NCBI GenBank assembly: GCA_018806915.1
Contig: JAGKQI010000095.1
Span: 829,144-893,143 of the forward strand
DNA from: Phytophthora colocasiae
Taxonomy: Eukaryota > Oomycota > Peronosporomycetes > Peronosporales > Peronosporaceae
Reading direction: 5' to 3'
Length of the DNA stretch: 64,000 bases
Positions 20,046 through 32,700 of this stretch are shown here, one piece after another; the first letter of the stretch is position 1; each line of letters begins with the position of its first letter. Position numbers and translations under genes: made by a program. Below the pieces are notes generated by a model, which searched no databases, was not told the DNA's origin, and worked only from the letters and a program-made list of their open reading frames with translations.

Positions 20046-22566
20046 TCAACGTGTCAAAACTGCGAAGTTACAGTCAATCTCAACTTCCAACTTCATGTGT
20101 TTGAAACGCGAACGCATTGCACCGAAATCGATGAATCCTCCGCTAGGTTCCTTCCTCTTCCTTATAATTTCTTCTGCAGCTTTTTTTTTATGTGCCTCGC
20201 TGCCAATGAGCACCGACATGAGGGCTGTTTTGTTAGCCGAATAAATTGGGACGAGAGGTGAACACGCTGGATGATAAGCCAATGTTCCATGAAATCGCTC
20301 GGTCTCATCTCGGGTCACGAGGAAGCAATCATGCGGCACAACATAGGTCTGAAGGTTTGATGGGGCAACACAATTCATAACCCCTCCCACCAAACGCGTG
20401 TTTTTCCCGAGAAATGTGGGGCGGTGTTTCCTCAGCTGGCGAAGATGCTCTTTTGCTGAGCTTGGCTGAAATGCTCCGAAGCGTCGTTTCCGCTGGTCGA
20501 CAAAGACAATCAAGTCCCCAGAGAGAGCGTCCTTCAGAGCGAAGAAAATGTCGACCCCTTCTCCATCAACTCCATTCACAATGATGCTGCCACTCGACGT
20601 CCAGTCGTTTTTTTCGGATGGGTGGTTTTTTCGTGAAACGACTTTGGGGGTTGACAAACCAAATTGTTCATTACATTGGAACACTCTTGACGGAGACAGT
20701 TTCACAGAGATGTCACAGATGTTATCGGCTATCAGCGCCCCTGGCAGAAGCTCTTCCAGCGTCACAGTCGAGCGCCCAAGCACCAGCAACGCATTGATCC
20801 TCACCGCATAGAAACAAGCACCGAATATCTCCCACGACTGCCACGGTTCACGGACGAACAATTCTGAATCCACTAGTTTCTCCATGTCACTTAAAGCCGC
20901 TGTAAAACATTTTTCTGCCTTGCTTGTCATATCATCACTCGACGCGATACTCTGCAACAGAGCGTAGGGAACCCGAACATCGCAATCTTTAGATTTAGAT
21001 AGTGGTTTGAGCACGCATAACGAGGAATCTCGAAGTTTTGACCACTTGAATTTCTTATCGAACTCGTCCTTGTTGTCGAACTTGTCGACCCGAGACGGCA
21101 AAGGCTGCCAAACGGACGAGCTGCTTGGTTTCCATTGAATCCATGTAAGCTTCGACGTACTTTGTCCAGACGTTCTCAAAGCACTTGCCGATACTTTCCA
21201 GCGTTATTGTACCTGGCTCCGAGCACATCTTCAAGTTCACTACATACTCGACAACCCATCGTGGAACTCCTCCAAGAGCGAACAAGTGGTTTTGTACCTG
21301 ATTATCTTGCAGATATCCAGCAAATTTTGCATTGCTCTCCACAAAGGTGACCACTTGCCCATGTGTCAAAAGAGTCATAGGGAGCCGCTCTGTCACGTAA
21401 TACGACGAATTAGCAATTGAACCCGATGCAATGATGCCCAAATCTGTCCCTGCAAACATGGGCAGCACAACCAGACCCGACGACTTCTCACACAGGAAAT
21501 CTGCTATAGCTTCCACGAGTTGGCGTAGTATTGATGTGCCGGTATTTACTCCAGGGGTACTTAGCCTCTCAATCTTTTGGTACTCATCGATGCCAAGATA
21601 CAGGTACAATCTCTCTTGTCCTTGCACACTTTTGCGCAACTTGCGCTCAATGACGTTGATGGCCTTACTAAACCGCAGATTATCTCCATTAGAAGGCAGT
21701 CGCGCCTCAAACCAGTCGGCGAATGGAAGCGCGCAGTTTTGGTCAAGAAAAAAACGATACAAAAGCCGCCACGAGAAAGACGCCTGGATAGGCATTGATC
21801 GCTCCACTGGTATCGGACTATATCCATTGAAGTACGGAACAATGAGACGAACAACGCTCTTGGGGTCCAATCTCATCTCTTGAAAAATCGTGTTACTTTC
21901 CTCCAGCATACGCGTTTTTCCCAAACCCGAAATTCCAGAACATACAGGTATAGGACGCTGTGTGCGATCTGATCCGATATCGCGACTAGCGTCGATAATT
22001 CTGTTGAAGCAATTCGCTGCGGTCTTAATTGCATCTTCTCTCCCAACCAATTGAAACTGTAAACTTTCGGCACCCAAAATGTGAGGGTTTGACAATGTTT
22101 CTTCCTTGTTGGTCATCTCACTTTCCAAGAATGCGAGGATATCATCACATGAATTTACATTCACAACACGCCCCATCGGTAATGTCACCCTGTTGCGCTC
22201 GATGTCTGTCCCCTCCGGAACCTCCACCAGCACGTGAATTTGCCGCGTTTCAGGCTGTGGCATTTCATTCGTCTCCAACACATCCCGAATCGAATAGGTC
22301 GAGTACAGATCTTCCTCTGTATCCACCAGTGATACCCTTTTGAAACCCGGTACAGGCTCTCCTTTTTGTATCGCATGAAGTTCCTTACTTGGTAGCCATC
22401 CTGCGCCCTTCTTCGCCAGAGAGAGCTGCAGCTCGTCCGCAGGAAACTGGTACATTTTCTTGTCCTTGATCTTCTTTTTCAGGTCCCCCACCGACTGGTC
22501 ATCGCCAATATCCACGGGGAACGCGTTGCCCGCCACACCATCGATCACACAGAAAAACTTCACCAT
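20046..22566 (-). pseudogene. Crinkler (CRN) family protein with P-loop NTPase, frameshifted
   Basis: Start ATG at 22566. The N-terminal header has LQLSLAKK (residues 46-53, where LFLAK is usual) and GWL, then HVLVEVP (111-117), both CRN hallmarks; there is no signal peptide, as is common in CRNs. A NTPase module follows: FQLVGRED (171-178), Walker A GISGLGKT (211-218) and Walker B YLYLGIDEY (321-329). Frame 1 ends at 21055. The rest continues in another frame from about 21090 (VDKFDNKDEFDKKFKWSK) to 20046, about 350 residues, including SGDLIVFVDQRKR, which could be a nuclease-like core as described for NTPase-nuclease CRNs (inference). A 1-nt indel near 21090 is the only lesion found. Known CRNs act in host nuclei. 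It could still be a sequencing error. Confidence 0.85.
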
Positions 22567-22582
22567 CTTTCCTCGAGCCGGT

Positions 22583-22589
22583 GGAATGA
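22583..22589 (-). promoter_or_regulatory. Oomycete initiator-like element of the CRN gene
   Basis: On the gene strand this reads TCATTCC, matching the oomycete Inr consensus TCAYTYY, and lies 16 nt upstream of the ATG at 22566 within a pyrimidine-rich leader. A T/A-rich TTAAATA lies about 30 nt further upstream (22618-22625). It supports 22566 as the true start. Confidence 0.45.
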
Positions 22590-23156
22590 AAGAGAAAAGA
22601 GGGAGAATTTCCGAGCGTATTTAAGCGGAGATGAAGGTGTGCCACATTGACTTCCACCTCAATGAAAATAATAACGTTAAAAACTGCTGCTGCGAATATT
22701 CGTTAAGTACGTCACTGAAACGACCTTAGTCACTCTTCCGAAGTGGATACATTTGGTGTGCCACACACCGTGGTGACACGTGAGATGGCTCCTCTATTTA
22801 GGTTTCACTATTGATATCTTTTAGTTTGAATTGCAGACCAGGCTAACAAGTATCTAATATATTCAGTCTTAACCCTTCTGCGGTGCAGGTGGGTATGTTT
22901 TTATTTAGGTACGAAAAATTGAAGGGCGCATAGAGGCCCTTTTAGAAAAAAACGTACTTTAAAGAATTTCTACCAATAACTGCACTTTGTTTTCTTACGG
23001 CTACGGTTTTATAAACTACGACCTTTTTTATCGATGCGCAGCTTCATCATCCTGTCTGATCGTCTCTCTGCCGTTCATTTGGGATCCCCCCCCCCCTGCC
23101 CCCGCCAATAGAAAGGTAAGATATGTACATGGATTTATTATTAACATATTGGGCTA
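22590..23156. other. Intergenic stretch upstream of the CRN gene
   Basis: AT-rich sequence without a gene I can support. It includes a C-run near 23089-23102. At 22870 there is a TTAACCCTTCTG resembling a piggyBac end, but I found no partner. Confidence 0.4.
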
Positions 23157-23465
23157 ATGCGAACTACGTTCTCAGACGCAGAAGACAAGCTACTAGTGCA
23201 GATTGCTGCCCAATTCGAGGACGAAGGCCTGCGGGTTACATGGGCATATGTACCCCGGCAGATGCATGGGACGCGGACGTCTAAGGAGCTCCGGCTTCGG
23301 ATGGAAAGTCTAAAGCGCACCTACGTCAAGATAGTAAGAGCCTTCCCGCGATGCTTCTTCGGAGAACAACACGCGCGTCGGCGCTACCGTCGTGTAGCTC
23401 CTTCCCGGTCGTTACTTGCAGGTGGCCCAAGGGCTCATTCACGAGAGGCAGCAAGAATGGTGTGA
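23157..23465 (+). pseudogene. Myb/SANT-like domain fragment
   Basis: From ATG 23157: TTFSDAEDKLLVQIAAQFEDEG, then VTWAYVPRQMHGTRTSKELRLRMESLKRTY and FPRCFF. This is the Trp-containing SANT/Myb-like fold found in a large oomycete family of repeat-associated proteins. After FPRCFF the reading becomes Arg-rich and stops at 23465, without the expected downstream domain, so the copy looks truncated. It is immediately followed by the satellite array. Confidence 0.55.
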
Positions 23466-23523
23466 TGCGGTGCTACGTGTACTTGACGTTGTTCGTGTAT
23501 GTGCTATAGGTGACGAGCTACGA

Positions 23524-23797
23524 TGTAACGGGGTTACACGGCACGGTGTGCCATGGCTACATTGGTGTGGTAGACACGGGCCGGAGGCACAAGTCACAGA
23601 TCTGTGTATGACACATTGTATTCTCACACGTCACATATGTAGCCATTTGCTGGCAGTTAAGCTCAGAGCCACACATTGCATTTTGATTAGGATTTAGTAT
23701 GCTAGATACTAAATCCGTTACATTTATGTACCCACATAAATGTATCCACGTGTGTCACACACCAACGAGAAACATTCGTGTAACATCCCCGTTACAC
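23524..23797. repeat. Possible small inverted-repeat-ended element within the satellite unit
   Basis: In the first unit a segment of about 274 bp starts TGTAACGGGG and ends CCCCGTTACA, a 10-bp terminal inverted repeat. It contains the hairpins GGATTTAGTAT/ATACTAAATCC and CATTTATGT/ACATAAATG. A shorter end, CCGTTACA, occurs at about 23725. It could be a MITE or an LTR-derived piece that seeded the array; no target-site duplication is clear. Confidence 0.4.
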
Positions 23798-26700
23798 TCC
23801 CCCCCACCAAGATTCCAGATACCGTATCCTGAAAGTGTAAACACACGACGCGATTATCGGCCGATGGCCACGGCACCTTGCCTTGAGTGGACGGCGCTGT
23901 CTCTCGTGCGCGTTTCACGCCTCCGTACGCGATGCCACTTGGCACACACTTGGGCCCAATGCTTACCAAGCATATGAGCCTACTGGCTCGAGTCAAGGGG
24001 CTCTACGGGCGTGGGAAGAAGGCCACAGGTGGCGTATCTATGATACTACTGGATCAGTGATTCACAGAGCAAGCCTTCCAGGCTACCAACGGTTCCACGA
24101 ACCACACAGCAGTGGGACCCACTCGCATCAACGTTAATGTGACCCTCGGATGAGCACTGTGTGCAGGGCTTGATGCCCAAGTTGCCCGTGAAGCAAGCGC
24201 AAGCGCCACTATGTGTCACTGTGTCTTGTGAATACACGTGCTCAGCACAGTCGTAGACACGACAACGAGCACCAGACAGCTAATGTAACGGGGTTACACG
24301 GCACGGTGTGCCATGGCTACATTGGTGTGGTAGACACGGGCCGGAGGCACAAGTCACAGATCTGTGTATGACACATTGTATTCTCACACGTCACATATGT
24401 AGCCATTTGCTGGCAGTTAAGCTCAGAGCCACACATTGCATTTTGATTAGGATTTAGTATGCTAGATACTAAATCCGTTACATTTATGTACCCACATAAA
24501 TGTATCCACGTGTGTCACACACCAACGAGAAACATTCGTGTAACATCCCCGTTACACCCCCCCCCCCACCAAGATTCCAGATACCGTATCCTGAAAGTGT
24601 AAACACACGACGCGATTATCGGCCGATGGCCACGGCACCTTGCCTTGAGTGGACGGCGCTGTCTCTCGTGCGCGTTTCACGCCTCCGTACGCGATGCCAC
24701 TTGGCACACACTTGGGCCCAATGCTTACCAAGCATATGAGCCTACTGGCTCGAGTCAAGGGGCTCTACGGGCGTGGGAAGAAGGCCACAGGTGGCGTATC
24801 TATGATACTACTGGATCAGTGATTCACAGAGCAAGCCTTCCAGGCTACCAACGGTTCCACGAACCACACAGCAGTGGGACCCACTCGCATCAACGTTAAT
24901 GTGACCCTCGGATGAGCACTGTGTGCAGGGCTTGATGCCCAAGTTGCCCGTGAAGCAAGCGCAAGCGCCACTATGTGTCACTGTGTCTTGTGAATACACG
25001 TGCTCAGCACAGTCGTAGACACGACAACGAGCACCAGACAGCTAATGTAACGGGGTTACACGGCACGGTGTGCCATGGCTACATTGGTGTGGTAGACACG
25101 GGCCGGAGGCACAAGTCACAGATCTGTGTATGACACATTGTATTCTCACACGTCACATATGTAGCCATTTGCTGGCAGTTAAGCTCAGAGCCACACATTG
25201 CATTTTGATTAGGATTTAGTATGCTAGATACTAAATCCGTTACATTTATGTACCCACATAAATGTATCCACGTGTGTCACACACCAACGAGAAACATTCG
25301 TGTAACATCCCCGTTACACTCCCCCCCCCCCACCAAGATTCCAGATACCGTATCCTGAAAGTGTAAACACACGACGCGATTATCGGCCGATGGCCACGGC
25401 ACCTTGCCTTGAGTGGACGGCGCTGTCTCTCGTGCGCGTTTCACGCCTCCGTACGCGATGCCACTTGGCACACACTTGGGCCCAATGCTTACCAAGCATA
25501 TGAGCCTACTGGCTCGAGTCAAGGGGCTCTACGGGCGTGGGAAGAAGGCCACAGGTGGCGTATCTATGATACTACTGGATCAGTGATTCACAGAGCAAGC
25601 CTTCCAGGCTACCAACGGTTCCACGAACCACACAGCAGTGGGACCCACTCGCATCAACGTTAATGTGACCCTCGGATGAGCACTGTGTGCAGGGCTTGAT
25701 GCCCAAGTTGCCCGTGAAGCAAGCGCAAGCGCCACTATGTGTCACTGTGTCTTGTGAATACACGTGCTCCAGCACAGTCGTAGACACGACAACGAGCACC
25801 AGACAGCTAATGTAACGGGGTTACACGGCACGGTGTGCCATGGCTACATTGGTGTGGTAGACACGGGCCGGAGGCACAAGTCACAGAATCTGTGTATGAC
25901 ACATTGTATTCTCACACGTCACATATGTAGCCATTTGCTGGCAGTTAAGCTCAGAGCCACACATTGCATTTTGATTAGGATTTAGTATGCTAGATACTAA
26001 ATCCGTTACATTTATGTACCCACATAAATGTATCCACGTGTGTCACACACCAACGAGAAACATTCGTGTAACATCCCCGTTACACTCCCCCCCCACCAAG
26101 ATTCCAGATACCGTATCCTGAAAGTGTAAACACACGACGCGATTATCGGCCGATGGCCACGGCACCTTGCCTTGAGTGGACGGCGCTGTCTCTCGTGCGC
26201 GTTTCACGCCTCCGTACGCGATGCCACTTGGCACACACTTGGGCCCAATGCTTACCAAGCATATGAGCCTACTGGCTCGAGTCAAGGGGCTCTACGGGCG
26301 TGGGAAGAAGGCCACAGGTGGCGTATCTATGATACTACTGGATCAGTGATTCACAGAGCAAGCCTTCCAGGCTACCAACGGTTCCACGAACCACACAGCA
26401 GTGGGACCCACTCGCATCAACGTTAATGTGACCCTCGGATGAGCACTGTGTGCAGGGCTTGATGCCCAAGTTGCCCGTGAAGCAAGCGCAAGCGCCACTA
26501 TGTGTCACTGTGTCTTGTGAATACACGTGCTCAGCACAGTCGTAGACACGACAACGAGCACCAGACAGCTAATGTAACGGGGTTACACGGCACGGTGTGC
26601 CATGGCTACATTGGTGTGGTAGACACGGGCCGGAGGCACAAGTCACAGATCTGTGTATGACACATTGTATTCTCACACGTCACATATGTAGCCATTTGCT

Positions 26701-29700
26701 GGCAGTTAAGCTCAGAGCCACACATTGCATTTTGATTAGGATTTAGTATGCTAGATACTAAATCCGTTACATTTATGTACCCACATAAATGTATCCACGT
26801 GTGTCACACACCAACGAGAAACATTCGTGTAACATCCCCGTTACACTCCCCCCCCCCACCAAGATTCCAGATACCGTATCCTGAAAGTGTAAACACACGA
26901 CGCGATTATCGGCCGATGGCCACGGCACCTTGCCTTGAGTGGACGGCGCTGTCTCTCGTGCGCGTTTCACGCCTCCGTACGCGATGCCACTTGGCACACA
27001 CTTGGGCCCAATGCTTACCAAGCATATGAGCCTACTGGCTCGAGTCAAGGGGCTCTACGGGCGTGGGAAGAAGGCCACAGGTGGCGTATCTATGATACTA
27101 CTGGATCAGTGATTCACAGAGCAAGCCTTCCAGGCTACCAACGGTTCCACGAACCACACAGCAGTGGGACCCACTCGCATCAACGTTAATGTGACCCTCG
27201 GATGAGCACTGTGTGCAGGGCTTGATGCCCAAGTTGCCCGTGAAGCAAGCGCAAGCGCCACTATGTGTCACTGTGTCTTGTGAATACACGTGCTCAGCAC
27301 AGTCGTAGACACGACAACGAGCACCAGACAGCTAATGTAACGGGGTTACACGGCACGGTGTGCCATGGCTACATTGGTGTGGTAGACACGGGCCGGAGGC
27401 ACAAGTCACAGATCTGTGTATGACACATTGTATTCTCACACGTCACATATGTAGCCATTTGCTGGCAGTTAAGCTCAGAGCCACACATTGCATTTTGATT
27501 AGGATTTAGTATGCTAGATACTAAATCCGTTACATTTATGTACCCACATAAATGTATCCACGTGTGTCACACACCAACGAGAAACATTCGTGTAACATCC
27601 CCGTTACACTCCCCCACCAAGATTCCAGATACCGTATCCTGAAAGTGTAAACACACGACGCGATTATCGGCCGATGGCCACGGCACCTTGCCTTGAGTGG
27701 ACGGCGCTGTCTCTCGTGCGCGTTTCACGCCTCCGTACGCGATGCCACTTGGCACACACTTGGGCCCAATGCTTACCAAGCATATGAGCCTACTGGCTCG
27801 AGTCAAGGGGCTCTACGGGCGTGGGAAGAAGGCCACAGGTGGCGTATCTATGATACTACTGGATCAGTGATTCACAGAGCAAGCCTTCCAGGCTACCAAC
27901 GGTTCCACGAACCACACAGCAGTGGGACCCACTCGCATCAACGTTAATGTGACCCTCGGATGAGCACTGTGTGCAGGGCTTGATGCCCAAGTTGCCCGTG
28001 AAGCAAGCGCAAGCGCCACTATGTGTCACTGTGTCTTGTGAATACACGTGCTCAGCACAGTCGTAGACACGACAACGAGCACCAGACAGCTAATGTAACG
28101 GGGTTACACGGCACGGTGTGCCATGGCTACATTGGTGTGGTAGACACGGGCCGGAGGCACAAGTCACAGATCTGTGTATGACACATTGTATTCTCACACG
28201 TCACATATGTAGCCATTTGCTGGCAGTTAAGCTCAGAGCCACACATTGCATTTTGATTAGGATTTAGTATGCTAGATACTAAATCCGTTACATTTATGTA
28301 CCCACATAAATGTATCCACGTGTGTCACACACCAACGAGAAACATTCGTGTAACATCCCCGTTACACTCCCCCCCCCACCAAGATTCCAGATACCGTATC
28401 CTGAAAGTGTAAACACACGACGCGATTATCGGCCGATGGCCACGGCACCTTGCCTTGAGTGGACGGCGCTGTCTCTCGTGCGCGTTTCACGCCTCCGTAC
28501 GCGATGCCACTTGGCACACACTTGGGCCCAATGCTTACCAAGCATATGAGCCTACTGGCTCGAGTCAAGGGGCTCTACGGGCGTGGGAAGAAGGCCACAG
28601 GTGGCGTATCTATGATACTACTGGATCAGTGATTCACAGAGCAAGCCTTCCAGGCTACCAACGGTTCCACGAACCACACAGCAGTGGGACCCACTCGCAT
28701 CAACGTTAATGTGACCCTCGGATGAGCACTGTGTGCAGGGCTTGATGCCCAAGTTGCCCGTGAAGCAAGCGCAAGCGCCACTATGTGTCACTGTGTCTTG
28801 TGAATACACGTGCTCAGCACAGTCGTAGACACGACAACGAGCACCAGACAGCTAATGTAACGGGGTTACACGGCACGGTGTGCCATGGCTACATTGGTGT
28901 GGTAGACACGGGCCGGAGGCACAAGTCACAGATCTGTGTATGACACATTGTATTCTCACACGTCACATATGTAGCCATTTGCTGGCAGTTAAGCTCAGAG
29001 CCACACATTGCATTTTGATTAGGATTTAGTATGCTAGATACTAAATCCGTTACATTTATGTACCCACATAAATGTATCCACGTGTGTCACACACCAACGA
29101 GAAACATTCGTGTAACATCCCCGTTACACTCCCCCCCCCCACCAAGATTCCAGATACCGTATCCTGAAAGTGTAAACACACGACGCGATTATCGGCCGAT
29201 GGCCACGGCACCTTGCCTTGAGTGGACGGCGCTGTCTCTCGTGCGCGTTTCACGCCTCCGTACGCGATGCCACTTGGCACACACTTGGGCCCAATGCTTA
29301 CCAAGCATATGAGCCTACTGGCTCGAGTCAAGGGGCTCTACGGGCGTGGGAAGAAGGCCACAGGTGGCGTATCTATGATACTACTGGATCAGTGATTCAC
29401 AGAGCAAGCCTTCCAGGCTACCAACGGTTCCACGAACCACACAGCAGTGGGACCCACTCGCATCAACGTTAATGTGACCCTCGGATGAGCACTGTGTGCA
29501 GGGCTTGATGCCCAAGTTGCCCGTGAAGCAAGCGCAAGCGCCACTATGTGTCACTGTGTCTTGTGAATACACGTGCTCAGCACAGTCGTAGACACGACAA
29601 CGAGCACCAGACAGCTAATGTAACGGGGTTACACGGCACGGTGTGCCATGGCTACATTGGTGTGGTAGACACGGGCCGGAGGCACAAGTCACAGATCTGT

Positions 29701-32700
29701 GTATGACACATTGTATTCTCACACGTCACATATGTAGCCATTTGCTGGCAGTTAAGCTCAGAGCCACACATTGCATTTTGATTAGGATTTAGTATGCTAG
29801 ATACTAAATCCGTTACATTTATGTACCCACATAAATGTATCCACGTGTGTCACACACCAACGAGAAACATTCGTGTAACACCCCGTTACACCCCCCCCCC
29901 CCCACCAAGATTCCAGATACCGTATCCTGAAAGTGTAAACACACGACGCGATTATCGGCCGATGGCCACGGCACCTTGCCTTGAGTGGACGGCGCTGTCT
30001 CTCGTGCGCGTTTCACGCCTCCGTACGCGATGCCACTTGGCACACACTTGGGCCCAATGCTTACCAAGCATATGAGCCTACTGGCTCGAGTCAAGGGGCT
30101 CTACGGGCGTGGGAAGAAGGCCACAGGTGGCGTATCTATGATACTACTGGATCAGTGATTCACAGAGCAAGCCTTCCAGGCTACCAACGGTTCCACGAAC
30201 CACACAGCAGTGGGACCCACTCGCATCAACGTTAATGTGACCCTCGGATGAGCACTGTGTGCAGGGCTTGATGCCCAAGTTGCCCGTGAAGCAAGCGCAA
30301 GCGCCACTATGTGTCACTGTGTCTTGTGAATACACGTGCTCAGCACAGTCGTAGACACGACAACGAGCACCAGACAGCTAATGTAACGGGGTTACACGGC
30401 ACGGTGTGCCATGGCTACATTGGTGTGGTAGACACGGGCCGGAGGCACAAGTCACAGATCTGTGTATGACACATTGTATTCTCACACGTCACATATGTAG
30501 CCATTTGCTGGCAGTTAAGCTCAGAGCCACACATTGCATTTTGATTAGGATTTAGTATGCTAGATACTAAATCCGTTACATTTATGTACCCACATAAATG
30601 TATCCACGTGTGTCACACACCAACGAGAAACATTCGTGTAACATCCCCGTTACACTCCCCCCCCCCACCAAGATTCCAGATACCGTATCCTGAAAGTGTA
30701 AACACACGACGCGATTATCGGCCGATGGCCACGGCACCTTGCCTTGAGTGGACGGCGCTGTCTCTCGTGCGCGTTTCACGCCTCCGTACGCGATGCCACT
30801 TGGCACACACTTGGGCCCAATGCTTCCCACGCATATGAGCCTACTGGCTCGAGTCAAGGGGCTCTACGGGCGTGGGAAGAAGGCCACAGGTGGCGTATCT
30901 ATGATACTACTGGATCAGTGATTCACAGAGCAAGCCTTCCAGGCTACCAACGGTTCCACGAACCACACAGCAGTGGGACCCACTCGCATCAACGTTAATG
31001 TGACCCTCGGATGAGCACTGTGTGCAGGGCTTGATGCCCAAGTTGCCCGTGAAGCAAGCGCAAGCGCCACTATGTGTCACTGTGTCTTGTGAATACACGT
31101 GCTCAGCACAGTCGTAGACACGACAACGAGCACCAGACAGCTAATGTAACGGGGTTACACGGCACGGTGTGCCATGGCTACATTGGTGTGGTAGACACGG
31201 GCCGGAGGCACAAGTCACAGATCTGTGTATGACACATTGTATTCTCACACGTCACATATGTAGCCATTTGCTGGCAGTTAAGCTCAGAGCCACACATTGC
31301 ATTTTGATTAGGATTTAGTATGCTAGATACTAAATCCGTTACATTTATGTACCCACATAAATGTATCCACGTGTGTCACACACCAACGAGAAACATTCGT
31401 GTAACATCCCCGTTACACCCCCACCAAGATTCCAGATACCGTATCCTGAAAGTGTAAACACACGACGCGATTATCGGCCGATGGCCACGGCACCTTGCCT
31501 TGAGTGGACGGCGCTGTCTCTCGTGCGCGTTTCACGCCTCCGTACGCGATGCCACTTGGCACACACTTGGGCCCAATGCTTACTAAGCATATGAGCCTAC
31601 TGGCTCGAGTCAAGGGGCTCTACGGGCGTGGGAAGAAGGCCACAGGTGGCGTATCTATGATACTACTGGATCAGTGATTCACAGAGCAAGCCTTCCAGGC
31701 TACCAACGGTTCCACGAACCACACAGCAGTGGGACCCACTCGCATCAACGTTAATGTGACCCTCGGATGAGCACTGTGTGCAGGGCTTGATGCCCAAGTT
31801 GCCCGTGAAGCAAGCGCAAGCGCCACTATGTGTCACTGTGTCTTGTGAATACACGTGCTCAGCACAGTCGTAGACACGACAACGAGCACCAGACAGCTAA
31901 TGTAACGGGGTTACACGGCACGGTGTGCCATGGCTACATTGGTGTGGTAGACACGGGCCGGAGGCACAAGTCACAGATCTGTGTATGACACATTGTATTC
32001 TCACACGTCACATATGTAGCCATTTGCTGGCAGTTAAGCTCAGAGCCACACATTGCATTTTGATTAGGATTTAGTATGCTAGATACTAAATCCGTTACAT
32101 TTATGTACCCACATAAATGTATCCACGTGTGTCACACACCAACGAGAAACATTCGTGTAACATCCCCGTTACACTCCCACCAAGATTCCAGATACCGTAT
32201 CCTGAAAGTGTAAACACACGACGCGATTATCGGCCGATGGCCACGGCACCTTGCCTTGAGTGGACGGCGCTGTCTCTCGTGCGCGTTTCACGCCTCCGTA
32301 CGCGATGCCACTTGGCACACACTTGGGCCCAATGCTTACCAAGCATATGAGCCTACTGGCTCGAGTCAAGGGGCTCTACGGGCGTGGGAAGAAGGCCACA
32401 GGTGGCGTATCTATGATACTACTGGATCAGTGATTCACAGAGCAAGCCTTCCAGGCTACCAACGGTTCCACGAACCACACAGCAGTGGGACCCACTCGCA
32501 TCAACGTTAATGTGACCCTCGGATGAGCACTGTGTGCAGGGCTTGATGCCCAAGTTGCCCGTGAAGCAAGCGCAAGCGCCACTATGTGTCACTGTGTCTT
32601 GTGAATACACGTGCTCAGCACAGTCGTAGACACGACAACGAGCACCAGACAGCTAATGTAACGGGGTTACACGGCACGGTGTGCCATGGCTACATTGGTG

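Noticed and set aside
19673..20261. Short plus-strand ORFs between the folate and CRN genes
   Set aside because: They are short, partly antisense to the CRN gene, and have no domain or signal peptide I could support.
22866..22890. Second piggyBac end (TTAACCCTTCTG)
   Set aside because: No matching inverted end with TTAA was found nearby, so it is probably chance.
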